From the NCBI GenBank assembly GCA_013335535.1, contig JAAXVL010000002.1, positions 310,001-374,000 on the forward strand: 64,000 nucleotides of DNA, written 5' to 3'. The position numbers and the translations under genes were made by a program. The stretch is from Azonexaceae bacterium (GTDB taxonomy: Bacteria > Pseudomonadota > Gammaproteobacteria > Burkholderiales > Rhodocyclaceae). The first letter of the stretch is position 1. Every line of letters begins with the position of its first letter. Below are positions 1 to 10,106 of the stretch, piece by piece. Below the pieces are notes generated by a model. The model was given only the letters and a program-made list of their open reading frames with translations, was not told the origin of the DNA and ran no database searches.

Positions 1-471
1 AAGAGCCGCGACCTGGCCTACAAGAATCGCTACCCCGACCTCACCGTGGGCGTTGTGCCCAATCAAATGCAGAACGAAGTGAAGCAGTGGGACTTGATGT
101 TTGAAATCAACATTCCCCTGCAGCAATCGAGCCGACGCGCCCAGGAGCGCGAGGCAGAAGCGATGGTGTCGGCGAGTCGCGCCAAGCGTGACGGAACCTC
201 CAACCAGCTCCTGGCCGACCTTTCGGCCAATCTTTCCGAGTTGGAAGCGGCCCGGCGGACCGAACGACTCACTACCGACAGCCTACTGCCCCAGGCCGAA
301 CTGACCATGAAGGCTGCGTTGGCCGGCTATGAAACCGGGAAGGTCGACTTTGCGACCCTCCTGGACGCACAACGCCAGATTCGCCAAGCAAAGCTCAACC
401 AAATCAAATCGCGTGCCGAGGCCCAAGTCCGCCTAGCCGAAATCGAACGAATTCTCGGAGAAGACCTATGA
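1..471 (+). CDS. Outer-membrane efflux factor (CusC/TolC family), 3' part
   Basis: C-terminal part of a TolC-family outer-membrane channel; the frame is open to the window edge, so the track start at 46 is internal. The visible part has the long alpha-helical pattern of OEP repeats (QERE..SRAKRD, LLDAQRQIRQAKLNQIKSRAE) typical of the second OEP domain. Its stop overlaps the ATG of the adaptor gene by 4 bp, so it is the outer-membrane partner of the CusBA-like proteins that follow. Family and role are clear; substrate (Cu+/Ag+) is inferred from cusB/cusA. The N-terminal signal peptide lies outside the window. Confidence 0.9.
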   Translation, partial: KSRDLAYKNRYPDLTVGVVPNQMQNEVKQWDLMFEINIPLQQSSRRAQEREAEAMVSASRAKRDGTSNQLLADLSANLSELEAARRTERLTTDSLLPQAELTMKAALAGYETGKVDFATLLDAQRQIRQAKLNQIKSRAEAQVRLAEIERILGEDL

Positions 472-2051
472 ACAAGGGAGTGATTGCCGCCGCCGTGGTG
501 GCCGCATTGGCTGCTGGTGGTGGCTATTGGGCTGGACAGAAAAGCACCCCGGCCCCGAACGCGGATGGCGGTACCAGTGTTGCTGCTGATACGGGCAAGA
601 AGGAACGAAAGATTCTTTTCTACCGCAATCCAATGGGCCTTCCTGATACGTCGCCGACCCCGAAGAAAGACCCGATGGGTATGGACTACATCGCAGTCTA
701 CGAGGGAGAGCAGGATGACGAGCCGGCCTCCGCCAACCAAATCAAAATCAGCACCGAGAAGATTCAGAAACTCGGCGTGCGCACCGAAGCCGCCACCCTG
801 CGCAATCTGGACAAGGTTGTCCGTGCGGCAGGCCGCATCGAACCGGATGAGCGTCGAACCTATACCATCTCCCCGAAATTCGAAGGTTATGTTGAGCGTC
901 TGCACGTCAATGTCACCGGCCAGCCAGTCAGCAAGGGGCAGCCGCTGTTTGAGGTTTACAGCCCGGAGCTGGTTTCTGCCCAGCGTGAATACGCTATCGC
1001 TGTCCAGGGGCAAGAAAGCCTGAAGGGCGCAGAAAGCTACACCCAGGACAGCATGCGCCAACTGGCTGAGTCCAGCCTGGCCCGCCTACGCAACTGGGAC
1101 ATCTCCGAAGAACAGGTGAAGTCCCTAGCCAAGTCCGGTGAAACCCGGCGCACGCTGACCTTCCGTTCACCAGTTAACGGCATCATCACCGAGAAGAAAG
1201 CTGTCCAAGGCATGCGCTTCATGCCGGGCGAGGCTCTGTATCAAGTCGCTGACTTGTCCTCGGTCTGGGCGGTTGCCGACGTCTTCGAACAGGACATCGG
1301 TTTGGTGAAGTCTGGTGCCAAGGCCAAAGTCAAAATCAACGCCTATCCTGACAAGACCTTCGAAGGGACCATCAGCTACGTCTATCCGACTCTGAAGGCT
1401 GAGACCCGAACCATCCAGGTTCGCATCGACTTGCCGAACACGAACAACCTGCTGAAGCCCGGTATGTTCGCCCAGCTTGAATTGCCAACTACCGCCAAGG
1501 GAGCGGTCGTCACCGTACCAAACTCGGCGGTGATTGATAGCGGCACGCGCCAAATCGTTCTGGTTCAGGCCAAGGAAGGCCGATTCGAACCCCGCGAGGT
1601 CAAGCTCGGCGCTCGCAGCGATGACCGGGTAGAAGTCATTGATGGTGTCCGTGACGGCGAGCAGGTGGTCGTTGCCGCCAATTTCCTGATTGATGCCGAG
1701 AGCAATCTGAAAGCGGCTATCGGTGGCTTTGGCCACTCAGGCCACGGTACAGCAGCACCCTCCGATAAGCCGGCAGCTGCAACAGTCGGCAACAAGGCCG
1801 AAGGCAAAGTCGAAGAGGTCGATGCCAAGGCGGGTACGGTCAGCATCACGCATGGTCCAGTGCCCAGTTTGAAATGGCCCGGCATGACCATGGAGTTCAA
1901 ACCCGCCAACGAAGCCATCATGAAGCAGTTGAAACCAGGGGCTGCGATTGACTTCGAGTTTGTCGAACGTGGCCAAGGCGAATGGGTCATCACGTCCGTT
2001 CAACCTGCTAGCCAGCCTGCTGGCAAAGCCAACCCGCACGCCGGTCACTGA
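468..2051 (+). CDS. cusB: CusB-type RND periplasmic adaptor with C-terminal CusF-like domain
   Basis: Membrane-fusion protein linking the RND pump to the outer-membrane channel. An N-terminal hydrophobic anchor/signal (VVAALAAGGGYWAG) is followed around residues 45-80 by a heavy-metal-binding segment with YRNPMGLPDTSPTPKKDPMGMDY, as in other CusB proteins. Barrel-sandwich and beta-barrel regions follow (VSKGQPLFEVYSPELVSAQ; GMRFMPGEALYQVADLSSVW). The last ~75 residues (GKVEEVDAKAGTVSITHGP...WPGMTMEF) match CusF, a periplasmic Cu/Ag chaperone, including its W and Met ligands, so chaperone and adaptor are fused. It ends in HAGH. ATGA overlap with the upstream gene; cusA starts 11 bp downstream. 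Confidence 0.93.
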   Translation: MNKGVIAAAVVAALAAGGGYWAGQKSTPAPNADGGTSVAADTGKKERKILFYRNPMGLPDTSPTPKKDPMGMDYIAVYEGEQDDEPASANQIKISTEKIQKLGVRTEAATLRNLDKVVRAAGRIEPDERRTYTISPKFEGYVERLHVNVTGQPVSKGQPLFEVYSPELVSAQREYAIAVQGQESLKGAESYTQDSMRQLAESSLARLRNWDISEEQVKSLAKSGETRRTLTFRSPVNGIITEKKAVQGMRFMPGEALYQVADLSSVWAVADVFEQDIGLVKSGAKAKVKINAYPDKTFEGTISYVYPTLKAETRTIQVRIDLPNTNNLLKPGMFAQLELPTTAKGAVVTVPNSAVIDSGTRQIVLVQAKEGRFEPREVKLGARSDDRVEVIDGVRDGEQVVVAANFLIDAESNLKAAIGGFGHSGHGTAAPSDKPAAATVGNKAEGKVEEVDAKAGTVSITHGPVPSLKWPGMTMEFKPANEAIMKQLKPGAAIDFEFVERGQGEWVITSVQPASQPAGKANPHAGH

Positions 2052-2062
2052 GGAACAGCGCG

Positions 2063-5000
2063 ATGTTGGCAAAAATCATTGAATGGTCAGGACGCAACCG
2101 CTTCCTGGTCTTGCTAGCCACCTTGTTCATCATTGTGGCCGGCGTCGTGGCGGTCATTCGAACACCGCTTGACGCACTTCCCGACCTGTCCGACGTCCAG
2201 GTTATCGTCTATACCGAGTACCCCGGCCAGGCACCTCAGGTTGTTGAAGACCAGGTGACCTATCCGCTGACGACCTCGATGTTGTCAGTACCCAAATCCA
2301 AGGTGGTCCGCGGTTTTTCTTTCTTCGGTGCGTCCTTCGTCTACATCATTTTCGAGGATGGCACAGATATCTACTGGGCCCGTTCGCGGGTTCTGGAATA
2401 CCTCAACTTTGCCGCCGGACGTATGCCTAAAGGCGTCACGCCACAGATAGGGCCGGATGCGACGGGTGTGGGCTGGGTCTATCAATACGTCCTCCTGGCC
2501 AAGGACAAGACGCTGGCCGAACTGCGCACCCTGCAAGACTGGTACGTGCGTTATCAGCTGACCAAAGCGCATGGAGTTGCCGAAGTTGCCTCGATTGGTG
2601 GTTTCGTCCAGACCTACCAGGTCACCGTCGACCCCGTGAAGCTTCGTTCCTACGGCATTCCGCTGGCCAAGGTCTCTCAAGTCATTCGTGACTCAAACCG
2701 CGACGTTGGTGGCCGTGTCATCGAGATGGCCGAGACCGAGTACATGGTGCGCGGCAAGGGTTACCTGCGCGGCATAGGCGACATCGAAAACCTCGTCGTC
2801 AAGGCCGACAAGGGCACGCCGGTCCTGGTGCGCGACATCGCCCGCGTCGAACTGGCGCCCGACGAGCGTCGTGGCCTGACCGAACTCAATGGTGAAGGCG
2901 AAGTGGTCTCGGGCATCGCCATGGCCCGGTATGGCCAGAACGCGCTTGAGGTCATCCACAACCTCAAGGAGAAAATCGGCGAAATCTCTGCCGGCCTCCC
3001 CGAAGGGGTGACCATCGAGTCGGTCTATGACCGCTCCGAGTTGATTCACCGGGCTATCGATACGCTGAAGCGCACACTGATTGAGGAAAGCATCATCGTG
3101 GCTCTGGTCTGCGTCGTATTCCTCCTCCACCTACGTAGTGCACTGGTGGCCATCCTGATGCTGCCCGTTGGCGTCTTGATTTCCTTTATTGCCATGCGCC
3201 TTCTTGGCATGAACTCGAACTTGATGAGCTTGGGTGGCATCGCCATCGCCATCGGCGCGATGATTGATGCAGCCATTGTGATGATTGAGAACGCCCACAA
3301 GCATATCGAGCGCTTGCCTGAGAATCACACGCACGCCGAGCGGACGGAAGCCATGATTACCGCCTGCAGGGAAGTCGGGCCGGCGCTGTTCTTCTCGCTC
3401 CTCATCATCACCGTTTCATTCCTGCCGGTATTTACGCTGGAAGACCAGGAGGGCCGTCTGTTCTCACCGCTGGCCTACACCAAGACCTTCTCGATGGCCG
3501 GCGCAGCACTGCTCTCCGTCACGCTGGTGCCAGTCCTGATGATGCTGTTCATTCGCGGCAAAATCATGCCCGAGGCCAAAAACCCGGTGAATCGTTTCCT
3601 CATTTGGGTCTACCGGCCCATCATCGCCTGGGTCATGCGCTGGAAGAAGACCACTATCGTGGCCGCCATCGCTGCACTCGTGGTCTCCATCTATCCGGCC
3701 AGCCAGTTGGGTTCGGAGTTCATGCCCACACTGAACGAAGGCACCTTGTTCTACATGCCGGCCTCCCTGCCCGGGATGTCGATTACCAAGGCAGCCGAGC
3801 TACTGCAAACGCAGAACAAAATCATCAAGAGTTTCCCGGAAGTCGCCTCGGTGTATGGCAAGGCGGGTCGTGCCAATACGGCCACTGACCCGGCACCAAC
3901 TGAGATGTTCGAGACGGTCATCAACCTCAAGCCGGAGTCCGAATGGCGCCCGGGATTGACGACCGACAAGCTCATTGCCGAGATGGACAAGGCGTTGCAG
4001 TTCCCGGGTGTATCGAACGCCTGGACGATGCCTATCAAGGCCCGTATTGACATGCTCTCCACCGGTATCCGGACCCCCATCGGTATCAAGGTGTTCGGCA
4101 AGGACCTCAACGAGATGGAGCGCCTGGCCCGGGAAATCGAGACAGTGGTGAAGGAGGTTCCGGGAACCACATCAGCGTTTGCCGAGCGGATTACCGGAGG
4201 CTATTACCTGAACATCGAACCGGACCGTACTCAGTTGGCCCGCTACGGCCTTACAGTTGGCGACGTCCAAGAGGTCATTGGGCAGGCATTGGGCGGCGAG
4301 ATGGTGACCACGACCGTCGAGGGCCGTGAGCGTTTTGGGGTGACTGTGCGTTACCCACGAGAACTCCGCTCAGACCCGCAGCAGATTGCCCAGCAGGTGC
4401 TGGTGCCGACCATGGACGGTGCGATGATTCCGCTGGGGCAACTGGCAAAGATTGAGGTGGCCAAGGGCACACCCGGTATCCGAACCGAAAATGCGCTGCT
4501 CTCTGCCTACATCTTTGTGGACATCCGGGAACGTGACATCGGCGGTTATGTGGCTGACGCCAAGAAAGCGGTCGCTGCGAAGGTCAAGTTCCCGCCGGGC
4601 TACTACGCGACCTGGAGTGGTCAGTTCGAGTCGATGGAACGCGCTATCGAGAAAATGAAGGTTGTCGTACCGGTCACGCTGCTCCTTATCTTCCTGCTGC
4701 TTTACCTCAACTTCAGGCGCCTGACCGAGACCATCATTGTGATGCTGTCCGTACCGTTTGCCCTGGTGGGTGGTGTCTGGTTGATGTGGCTCCTGAGTTA
4801 CAACCTCTCGGTCGCCGTCGCAGTCGGGTTCATCGCCCTTGCCGGCGTGGCAGCCGAGACAGGCGTCGTGATGCTGATTTACCTGGACCATGCATGGGAA
4901 ACGCTCAAGGCCACGCGCAAAGCTGAAGGGAAGGAGCCCAGCGTGGGCGACCTCTACGAAGCCATCATGGAAGGTGCCGTAGAACGGGTTCGCCCCAAGA

Positions 5001-5197
5001 TGATGACCGTGGTGGCCATCATGGCAGGCCTGCTCCCCATCATGTGGGGTACCGGGACGGGGTCTGAAGTCATGAGCCGGATTGCAGCCCCGATGGTCGG
5101 CGGGATGATTTCTTCCACGGTTCTGACCTTGGCGGTTATTCCGGCTATCTACGCCCTGGTTAAGCAGTGGCGACTCACCAAAAAGTTGGAATCTTGA
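2063..5197 (+). CDS. cusA: CusA-type Cu(I)/Ag(I) RND efflux pump
   Basis: Inner-membrane proton-driven RND pump, 1044 residues, the usual HME-RND length. Helix IV carries AIGAMIDAAIVMIEN, the signature of the Cu/Ag (HME4) branch. The three methionines that bind Cu(I)/Ag(I) in E. coli CusA are conserved at about M572 (LPGMS), M615 (TEMFE) and M664 (RIDMLST). Twelve membrane helices and two large periplasmic loops follow the family layout. Third gene of the forward operon, 11 bp after cusB and 10 bp before the HD-GYP gene. Substrate assignment rests on these residues and on the CusF-like adaptor tail. Confidence 0.95.
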   Translation: MLAKIIEWSGRNRFLVLLATLFIIVAGVVAVIRTPLDALPDLSDVQVIVYTEYPGQAPQVVEDQVTYPLTTSMLSVPKSKVVRGFSFFGASFVYIIFEDGTDIYWARSRVLEYLNFAAGRMPKGVTPQIGPDATGVGWVYQYVLLAKDKTLAELRTLQDWYVRYQLTKAHGVAEVASIGGFVQTYQVTVDPVKLRSYGIPLAKVSQVIRDSNRDVGGRVIEMAETEYMVRGKGYLRGIGDIENLVVKADKGTPVLVRDIARVELAPDERRGLTELNGEGEVVSGIAMARYGQNALEVIHNLKEKIGEISAGLPEGVTIESVYDRSELIHRAIDTLKRTLIEESIIVALVCVVFLLHLRSALVAILMLPVGVLISFIAMRLLGMNSNLMSLGGIAIAIGAMIDAAIVMIENAHKHIERLPENHTHAERTEAMITACREVGPALFFSLLIITVSFLPVFTLEDQEGRLFSPLAYTKTFSMAGAALLSVTLVPVLMMLFIRGKIMPEAKNPVNRFLIWVYRPIIAWVMRWKKTTIVAAIAALVVSIYPASQLGSEFMPTLNEGTLFYMPASLPGMSITKAAELLQTQNKIIKSFPEVASVYGKAGRANTATDPAPTEMFETVINLKPESEWRPGLTTDKLIAEMDKALQFPGVSNAWTMPIKARIDMLSTGIRTPIGIKVFGKDLNEMERLAREIETVVKEVPGTTSAFAERITGGYYLNIEPDRTQLARYGLTVGDVQEVIGQALGGEMVTTTVEGRERFGVTVRYPRELRSDPQQIAQQVLVPTMDGAMIPLGQLAKIEVAKGTPGIRTENALLSAYIFVDIRERDIGGYVADAKKAVAAKVKFPPGYYATWSGQFESMERAIEKMKVVVPVTLLLIFLLLYLNFRRLTETIIVMLSVPFALVGGVWLMWLLSYNLSVAVAVGFIALAGVAAETGVVMLIYLDHAWETLKATRKAEGKEPSVGDLYEAIMEGAVERVRPKMMTVVAIMAGLLPIMWGTGTGSEVMSRIAAPMVGGMISSTVLTLAVIPAIYALVKQWRLTKKLES

Positions 5198-5207
5198 AGA
5201 GCGAGTC

Positions 5208-5957
5208 ATGACTACCTTTGGTACAGCCTCTCCAACCTGCGCCCATTGCGGAAGTAGCGATAAGGAGAGACTGTACCTTAAGGAGGACCACTGCCATTGT
5301 TGCGAGGGTTGCCTGCTGGACCGGTGTATCGGTCTGAAGCCGGCACTCGACTTGGCAGGGCTGTACTCTGGGTTCGTTGAGGCCCTTGTCCGCACATTGG
5401 ACATGCGAGAGCTGGAGACCGGGCTGCACTCCCGGCGAAGCGCCTGTCACACGCTGGTTCTGGCCCGAAGAATCACTTCCGATGCCGAAGAACTTCGCCA
5501 AATCTACTGGGGCGCCTTGCTTCACGACATCGGGAAAATCGGAATCCCCGAGCAGATTCTTCTGAAGACGGACGCATTGACGAACGAGGAATGGCTCACC
5601 ATGCGTACCCATGTTGAATTGGGGTACTCAATCGTCAGTCAATTGCCCGGCCTTGAAAGAGCGGCCGAAGTAGTTCGAAGCCATGAAGAGCGCTTTGATG
5701 GCACAGGGTATCCACATGGACTGAAGGGCGAAGAAATACCTGTGGGGTCCAGGCTGTTCGCAGTGATTGACACCCTGGACGCCATGACATCTGACCGCTC
5801 CTATCGCCGTGGCCTCCGGTTTGACGAGGCGAAAGAAGAAATTTTGAGGATGTCTGGCAGCCAATTTGACCCCATGGCCGTGGACCTCTTTTTGGCCGAA
5901 GAAGAGGTTTTGAGGGATATGGTTGCACTCAAATGCGGCCAGCCACAATCGGTGTAG
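5208..5957 (+). CDS. HD-GYP domain protein with Cys-rich N-terminus
   Basis: Probable c-di-GMP phosphodiesterase of the HD-GYP class, 249 residues. The HD motif (HDIGKIGIP, H about 106) and the GYP motif (SHEERFDGTGYPHG) are intact, with DTLDAMTSDRSYR further on. Ahead of the catalytic domain is a compact cysteine cluster, CAHCGS...CHCCEGCLLDRC, that could bind a metal; this is not a standard REC or PAS sensor. It sits only 10 bp after cusA and 24 bp before the copper ATPase, so it is very likely co-transcribed with metal efflux genes. A metal-sensing role is inference; enzymatic class is secure. Confidence 0.85.
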   Translation: MTTFGTASPTCAHCGSSDKERLYLKEDHCHCCEGCLLDRCIGLKPALDLAGLYSGFVEALVRTLDMRELETGLHSRRSACHTLVLARRITSDAEELRQIYWGALLHDIGKIGIPEQILLKTDALTNEEWLTMRTHVELGYSIVSQLPGLERAAEVVRSHEERFDGTGYPHGLKGEEIPVGSRLFAVIDTLDAMTSDRSYRRGLRFDEAKEEILRMSGSQFDPMAVDLFLAEEEVLRDMVALKCGQPQSV

Positions 5958-5981
5958 CTCCACGCAACAACAAGATGAAGG

Positions 5982-8264
5982 ATGACGACCATGTTCATTG
6001 ACCCCGTATGCGGGATGACGGTCAAGCCCGAATCCCCCCATGAAACCGTCCTGGAGGGTGTGACCCATCGGTTTTGCAGTGCCAAGTGCAAGGCAAAATT
6101 TGAAGCAGACCCGGCGCACTACTTAGCCCCGAAACCAGAACCCCAACCAGTATCCGAAGAAGAGCAGCAACGGGAATACACCTGCCCGATGCACCCGGAG
6201 GTTCGCCAATTCGGGCCGGGCGATTGCCCAAAATGTGGCATGGCCCTAGAACCGATGGTTCCGGATATCGATGCCAGCGAGGACAACTCGGAATATCTGG
6301 ATTTCCGTCGCCGCTTCTGGGGAAGTTTGCCTTTGAGTGTGGTCGTGACCGTGCTGGCGATGGCGGGTCATTACTTTGAGAGCCTCTCTGCTGCAAACCG
6401 GACTTGGCTTGAACTGGTACTCAGTGCCCCCGTGGTTCTCTGGGCGGGGGCACCATTCTTTGTCCGTGGCTGGAAGTCCATCGTCACCCGTAGCCCCAAC
6501 ATGTGGACGCTCATCAGCATCGGCACTGGCGCGGCGTTTCTCTACAGCCTTGTAGCCGCCGTGGCTCCCGGCCTTTTTCCCGCCTCCTTTGAGTCGCACG
6601 GGCGTATCGGCGTCTATTTCGAGGCGGCAGCGGTCATTATCTCGCTGACTCTCCTGGGGCAAATGCTGGAGCTTAGTGCTCGCTCGCAAACCTCTGCCGC
6701 CATCAAGTCTTTGCTCGGCCTGGCCCCCAAAACGGCCAGGCGCATCAATGCCGACGGTTCGGAAGAGGATGTGCCGTTGAACCATGTCCATGTCGGCGAC
6801 CTGCTGCGTGTCAGGCCGGGGGAAAAGGTTCCAGTCGATGGCTCGGTAGTCGAGGGCCGAAGCACAATCGACGAGTCGATGCTGACTGGGGAGCCAATCC
6901 CGGTAAGCAAGGAAGCTCAGGACAAGGTGATTGGCGCAACCCTGAATGGCTCAGGCAGTCTGGTTATTCGGTCCGAGAGCGTGGGTTCGCATACTGTGCT
7001 AGCCCAAATCATTCAGATGGTGGCCCAGGCACAGCGTTCGAAGGCTCCGATGCAACGCCTGGCTGACGTCGTGGCCGGCTACTTTGTTGTTGCCGTGGTC
7101 TCAATCGCGCTCTTGAGTCTCCTCGGTTGGGGATTCTTCGGTGGTGAGCGCGGCTGGCTCTTTGGCATCATCAGCGCCGTCTCGGTACTCATCATTGCCT
7201 GTCCGTGCGCACTGGGTCTGGCAACGCCGATGGCCATCATGGTAGCCACCGGAAAGGCAGCAACACAGGGTATTCTCTTCCGGGATGCTGCGGCCATCGA
7301 GCGCATGCGGGAAATCGACACCATCATCGTCGACAAGACCGGAACGCTGACCGAGGGCCACCCTGCATTCGAGCAGGTCATCCCCGTCACGGGTGTAACA
7401 GGTGATGAAGTCTTGCGTCTGGCGGCAAGTCTGGACCAGGGAAGTGAGCATCCTTTGGCCGAGGCCATTGTCCGCGCCGCCAAGGAGAAAAACCTGACCC
7501 TCGAGAAGGCGGAGAACTTCGAATCCTCCAGCGGTATCGGGGTGCACGGACAAGTTGGCGGCCGGCGACTTTCCTTGGGAAATTCGACCCTCATGCTTCA
7601 GGAGAACATCGACCTGAGCCCCCTTGTCACCCAAGCAGAAGAACTGAGGCGAACCGGTGCAAGCGTGATGTATCTGGCCGCAGATGGCTTGCTGGTAGGT
7701 TTACTCGCCGTCTCCGACCCAATTAAGGCAAGCACACCCGAAGCGCTCAAAATGCTTAAAGATGCAGGCATTCGCGTGGTGATGGCGACGGGCGACGGTG
7801 AACTGACTGCCAAGGCGGTCGGGCAGCGACTGGGCATCGACGAAGTCCATGGCGAAGTGAAGCCTGCCGACAAGTTGGCACTCGTCGAACGACTTCAGGC
7901 TGAAGGGCGGGTAGTCGCCATGGCCGGTGATGGTATCAATGATGCGCCAGCCCTAGCGCGTGCCGATGTCGGCGTTGCCATGGGGACGGGGACCGATGTC
8001 GCCATGAACAGTGCCCAGGTCACCCTGGTCAAAGGGGACTTGCGCGGCATTGCCCGGGCCCAAGCCCTATCCAGAGCCACGGTACGCAACATGCGACAGA
8101 ACCTTTGGTTTGCGTTCGCCTACAACGCCCTTGGCATTCCTATTGCGGCTGGCCTGCTGTACCCATTCTTCGGTTTGGTCCTGTCGCCAATGATTGCCGC
8201 TGCCGCAATGAGCCTATCGTCGGTCAGCGTCGTCGGAAACTCGCTTCGCTTAAAGGGCGCTTGA
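5982..8264 (+). CDS. copA: Cu+/Ag+-translocating P1B-type ATPase with YHS and HMBD domains
   Basis: ATP-driven exporter of monovalent copper/silver, 760 residues. Instead of the HMA domain of classical CopA it has an N-terminal YHS domain ([14 protein letters not shown]) and then a heavy-metal-binding segment ([15 protein letters not shown]; residues ~65-94). The transmembrane CPC motif ([11 protein letters not shown], ~407-409), phosphorylation site DKTGTLTEG (D ~450) and [11 protein letters not shown] hinge are all present. The start at 5982 could equally be ATG 5991; the AAGG upstream suits either. Last gene of the forward cus operon. The symbol is used in the broad family sense. Confidence 0.92.
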   Translation: MTTMFIDPVCGMTVKPESPHETVLEGVTHRFCSAKCKAKFEADPAHYLAPKPEPQPVSEEEQQREYTCPMHPEVRQFGPGDCPKCGMALEPMVPDIDASEDNSEYLDFRRRFWGSLPLSVVVTVLAMAGHYFESLSAANRTWLELVLSAPVVLWAGAPFFVRGWKSIVTRSPNMWTLISIGTGAAFLYSLVAAVAPGLFPASFESHGRIGVYFEAAAVIISLTLLGQMLELSARSQTSAAIKSLLGLAPKTARRINADGSEEDVPLNHVHVGDLLRVRPGEKVPVDGSVVEGRSTIDESMLTGEPIPVSKEAQDKVIGATLNGSGSLVIRSESVGSHTVLAQIIQMVAQAQRSKAPMQRLADVVAGYFVVAVVSIALLSLLGWGFFGGERGWLFGIISAVSVLIIACPCALGLATPMAIMVATGKAATQGILFRDAAAIERMREIDTIIVDKTGTLTEGHPAFEQVIPVTGVTGDEVLRLAASLDQGSEHPLAEAIVRAAKEKNLTLEKAENFESSSGIGVHGQVGGRRLSLGNSTLMLQENIDLSPLVTQAEELRRTGASVMYLAADGLLVGLLAVSDPIKASTPEALKMLKDAGIRVVMATGDGELTAKAVGQRLGIDEVHGEVKPADKLALVERLQAEGRVVAMAGDGINDAPALARADVGVAMGTGTDVAMNSAQVTLVKGDLRGIARAQALSRATVRNMRQNLWFAFAYNALGIPIAAGLLYPFFGLVLSPMIAAAAMSLSSVSVVGNSLRLKGA

Positions 8265-8468
8265 TGCCACACAAAGTCTTCATTGCCTGAATCTGATTTC
8301 TAATTTTCGAGCGCTGAAGGCAAGCTCCGGCCACTTTCATTTCAGCGTGCGCTGCTTCGAAGAAATGAGGCTCAGAGAATGGCTACAACCGTCCCTTTGC
8401 GGTCGGTCAGCCGCGCGTACCACTATGACTGCTTTCTGAGCCGAATCAGCCCTATCCAATCCGCAAAA

Positions 8469-9515
8469 TTAGTGCGGATGGCTTACGTGGTGCACATCTG
8501 GAAAGTGCGCATGGGTATGAGAGATGGGCTGGTGCCGATGGGTGTGTGAATGCTTAACCCCTGGCGCTACCGAATAATCGTGGTCGTGCTGATGATGGCC
8601 ATCATGGATGTGTTCATGGGTATGCTCCATGGCTTCATGGGTATGCTCATGCTCATGTTTTTCCGTCAGGTGCAGCCAAATTCCAATGGCCATTAACGTG
8701 CCCGCTACGGAAAGTCTTGTCGTCAGAGGCTCCCCCATGGCCAGCGCAATAAGCGCACCACAGAAAGGAGCGACAGAGAAATAGGCACCGGCGCGTGCGG
8801 TGCCTAGATGGCGCAGCCCAACGACGAACAGGACCAGGCTGACGCCGTAAGCCAGCAGACCAACTACCATTGCAGCAGCCAGTATCGGCCAAGTCGGTAA
8901 CTGGTCACCAAGCACGAACGCAATTGCAAGGTTTACCGTTCCTGCGACCATTCCCTTCATGGCTGCAATCCAAGTCGCATCAGCCAGCGAGACTTTTCGG
9001 GTCAGGTTGTTATCGACGGCCCATGCTAGACAGGCACCCAGCACCGCCAGTGCAGGCAGTGCGCCCGCAAATTGCATTTCTCCCGGCCAACTGAGCACGA
9101 CTGCGCCAGCTGCAATGGCAAACATGCCCAAGGCGATGCGGTGGTCGAAATTCTCCTTGAAGACGACCCAGGCGAGCAGTGCGGTCAGAACGCCTTCTGC
9201 ATTCAACAGTAATGCGGTTCCCGAGGCCGGCATTCCCGACAGACCATACATCAACAGAACTGGGCCAATCACACCGCCGGCCAGGATGGCCCCGGCAAAC
9301 CATCCCGCCTCGGTTCTAGGCAGCCTGACAGGTTCAGCTTTGCTAACAAGCCGATAAAGCGACAGCCCGGCCCCGGAGCCCAGATAAAAGAGGCCAGCCA
9401 AAAGCCATGGACTCACGTCTTGTAGCAACAGTTTTGCCAACGGCGTTCCCGCCCCAAAGAGCAGCGCTGCACCCAGTGCAGACGAAATGCCAGGCGAGAT
9501 GAATGGATGATTCAT
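8469..9515 (-). CDS. EamA/DMT-family transporter with His-rich C-terminal tail
   Basis: Ten-helix drug/metabolite-superfamily exporter, 348 residues, with two EamA halves. The distinguishing feature is a cytosolic tail of about 65 residues dense in histidine (EKHEHEHTHEAMEHTHEH, HDGHHQHDHD, HSHTHRH), which looks like a metal-binding buffer or sensor. It begins 6 bp after the stop of the GDT1 gene, so the two are almost certainly co-transcribed from behind the manganese riboswitch. Its substrate is unknown; a divalent cation is a reasonable inference from the tail and the operon. The ~200 bp between this gene and copA hold no gene. Confidence 0.85.
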   Translation of the reverse strand: MNHPFISPGISSALGAALLFGAGTPLAKLLLQDVSPWLLAGLFYLGSGAGLSLYRLVSKAEPVRLPRTEAGWFAGAILAGGVIGPVLLMYGLSGMPASGTALLLNAEGVLTALLAWVVFKENFDHRIALGMFAIAAGAVVLSWPGEMQFAGALPALAVLGACLAWAVDNNLTRKVSLADATWIAAMKGMVAGTVNLAIAFVLGDQLPTWPILAAAMVVGLLAYGVSLVLFVVGLRHLGTARAGAYFSVAPFCGALIALAMGEPLTTRLSVAGTLMAIGIWLHLTEKHEHEHTHEAMEHTHEHIHDGHHQHDHDYSVAPGVKHSHTHRHQPISHTHAHFPDVHHVSHPH

Positions 9516-9521
9516 ATTGAT

Positions 9522-10097
9522 TTAGAACCCTAAGGCTTCTCCAGCCCCCAGAAGTGTGGCGACACCGAGGATAGCGAAGATGGCGGCTGCAATGCGATGA
9601 ACCAGCTTGACCGGCATTTTGTCTGCAATTTTGTCACCCATGATGACCGCCGGTACATTCGCTAGCATCATGCCTAGCGTTGTACCAGCGACCACCACGA
9701 CCAGATTCTGATACTGAGCGGCCAGGGCAACGGTGGCAACCTGAGTCTTGTCACCCATTTCGGCGAGGAAGAAGGCAATCAGCGTGGTCGTAAAGACACC
9801 AAAGCGAGCCAGCTTGGCATCCTCTTCGTCGAACTTGTCGGGTATCAGTGTCCATCCGGCCATGGCAATAAATGAAACGCCAAGGACCCAGCGCAGTGTC
9901 TCCGGTCCCATCAGCGTTGTAATCCAGGAGCCCACTGCGCCTGCAAAACCATGATTGGCCAGTGTGGCGACCAAAATACCGAGAACGATAGGGACAGGCT
10001 TGCGGAATTTCGCCGCGAGAATGAATGCCAGGAGTTGGGTCTTGTCACCGATTTCGGCGAGGGCAACGATGCCGGTGGAGATGAGAAAGGCTTCCAT
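9522..10097 (-). CDS. GDT1/TMEM165 (UPF0016) family Mn2+ transporter
   Basis: Small polytopic protein with two copies of the family motif E-x-G-D-K-T (ALAEIGDKTQLLAFILAAKF and LAEMGDKTQVATVALAAQY), which form the cation site in GDT1-type exchangers exporting Mn2+ (Ca2+ in eukaryotes). The track start at 10229 lies inside the upstream riboswitch. The correct start is ATG 10097 (MEAFLISTGI), preceded by AAGGAAA, giving 191 residues, the usual family length. Followed after 6 bp by the His-rich DMT exporter. Role in Mn2+ efflux is inferred from family and riboswitch together. Confidence 0.93.
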   Translation of the reverse strand: MEAFLISTGIVALAEIGDKTQLLAFILAAKFRKPVPIVLGILVATLANHGFAGAVGSWITTLMGPETLRWVLGVSFIAMAGWTLIPDKFDEEDAKLARFGVFTTTLIAFFLAEMGDKTQVATVALAAQYQNLVVVVAGTTLGMMLANVPAVIMGDKIADKMPVKLVHRIAAAIFAILGVATLLGAGEALGF

Positions 10098-10106
10098 GAT
10101 GTTTCC

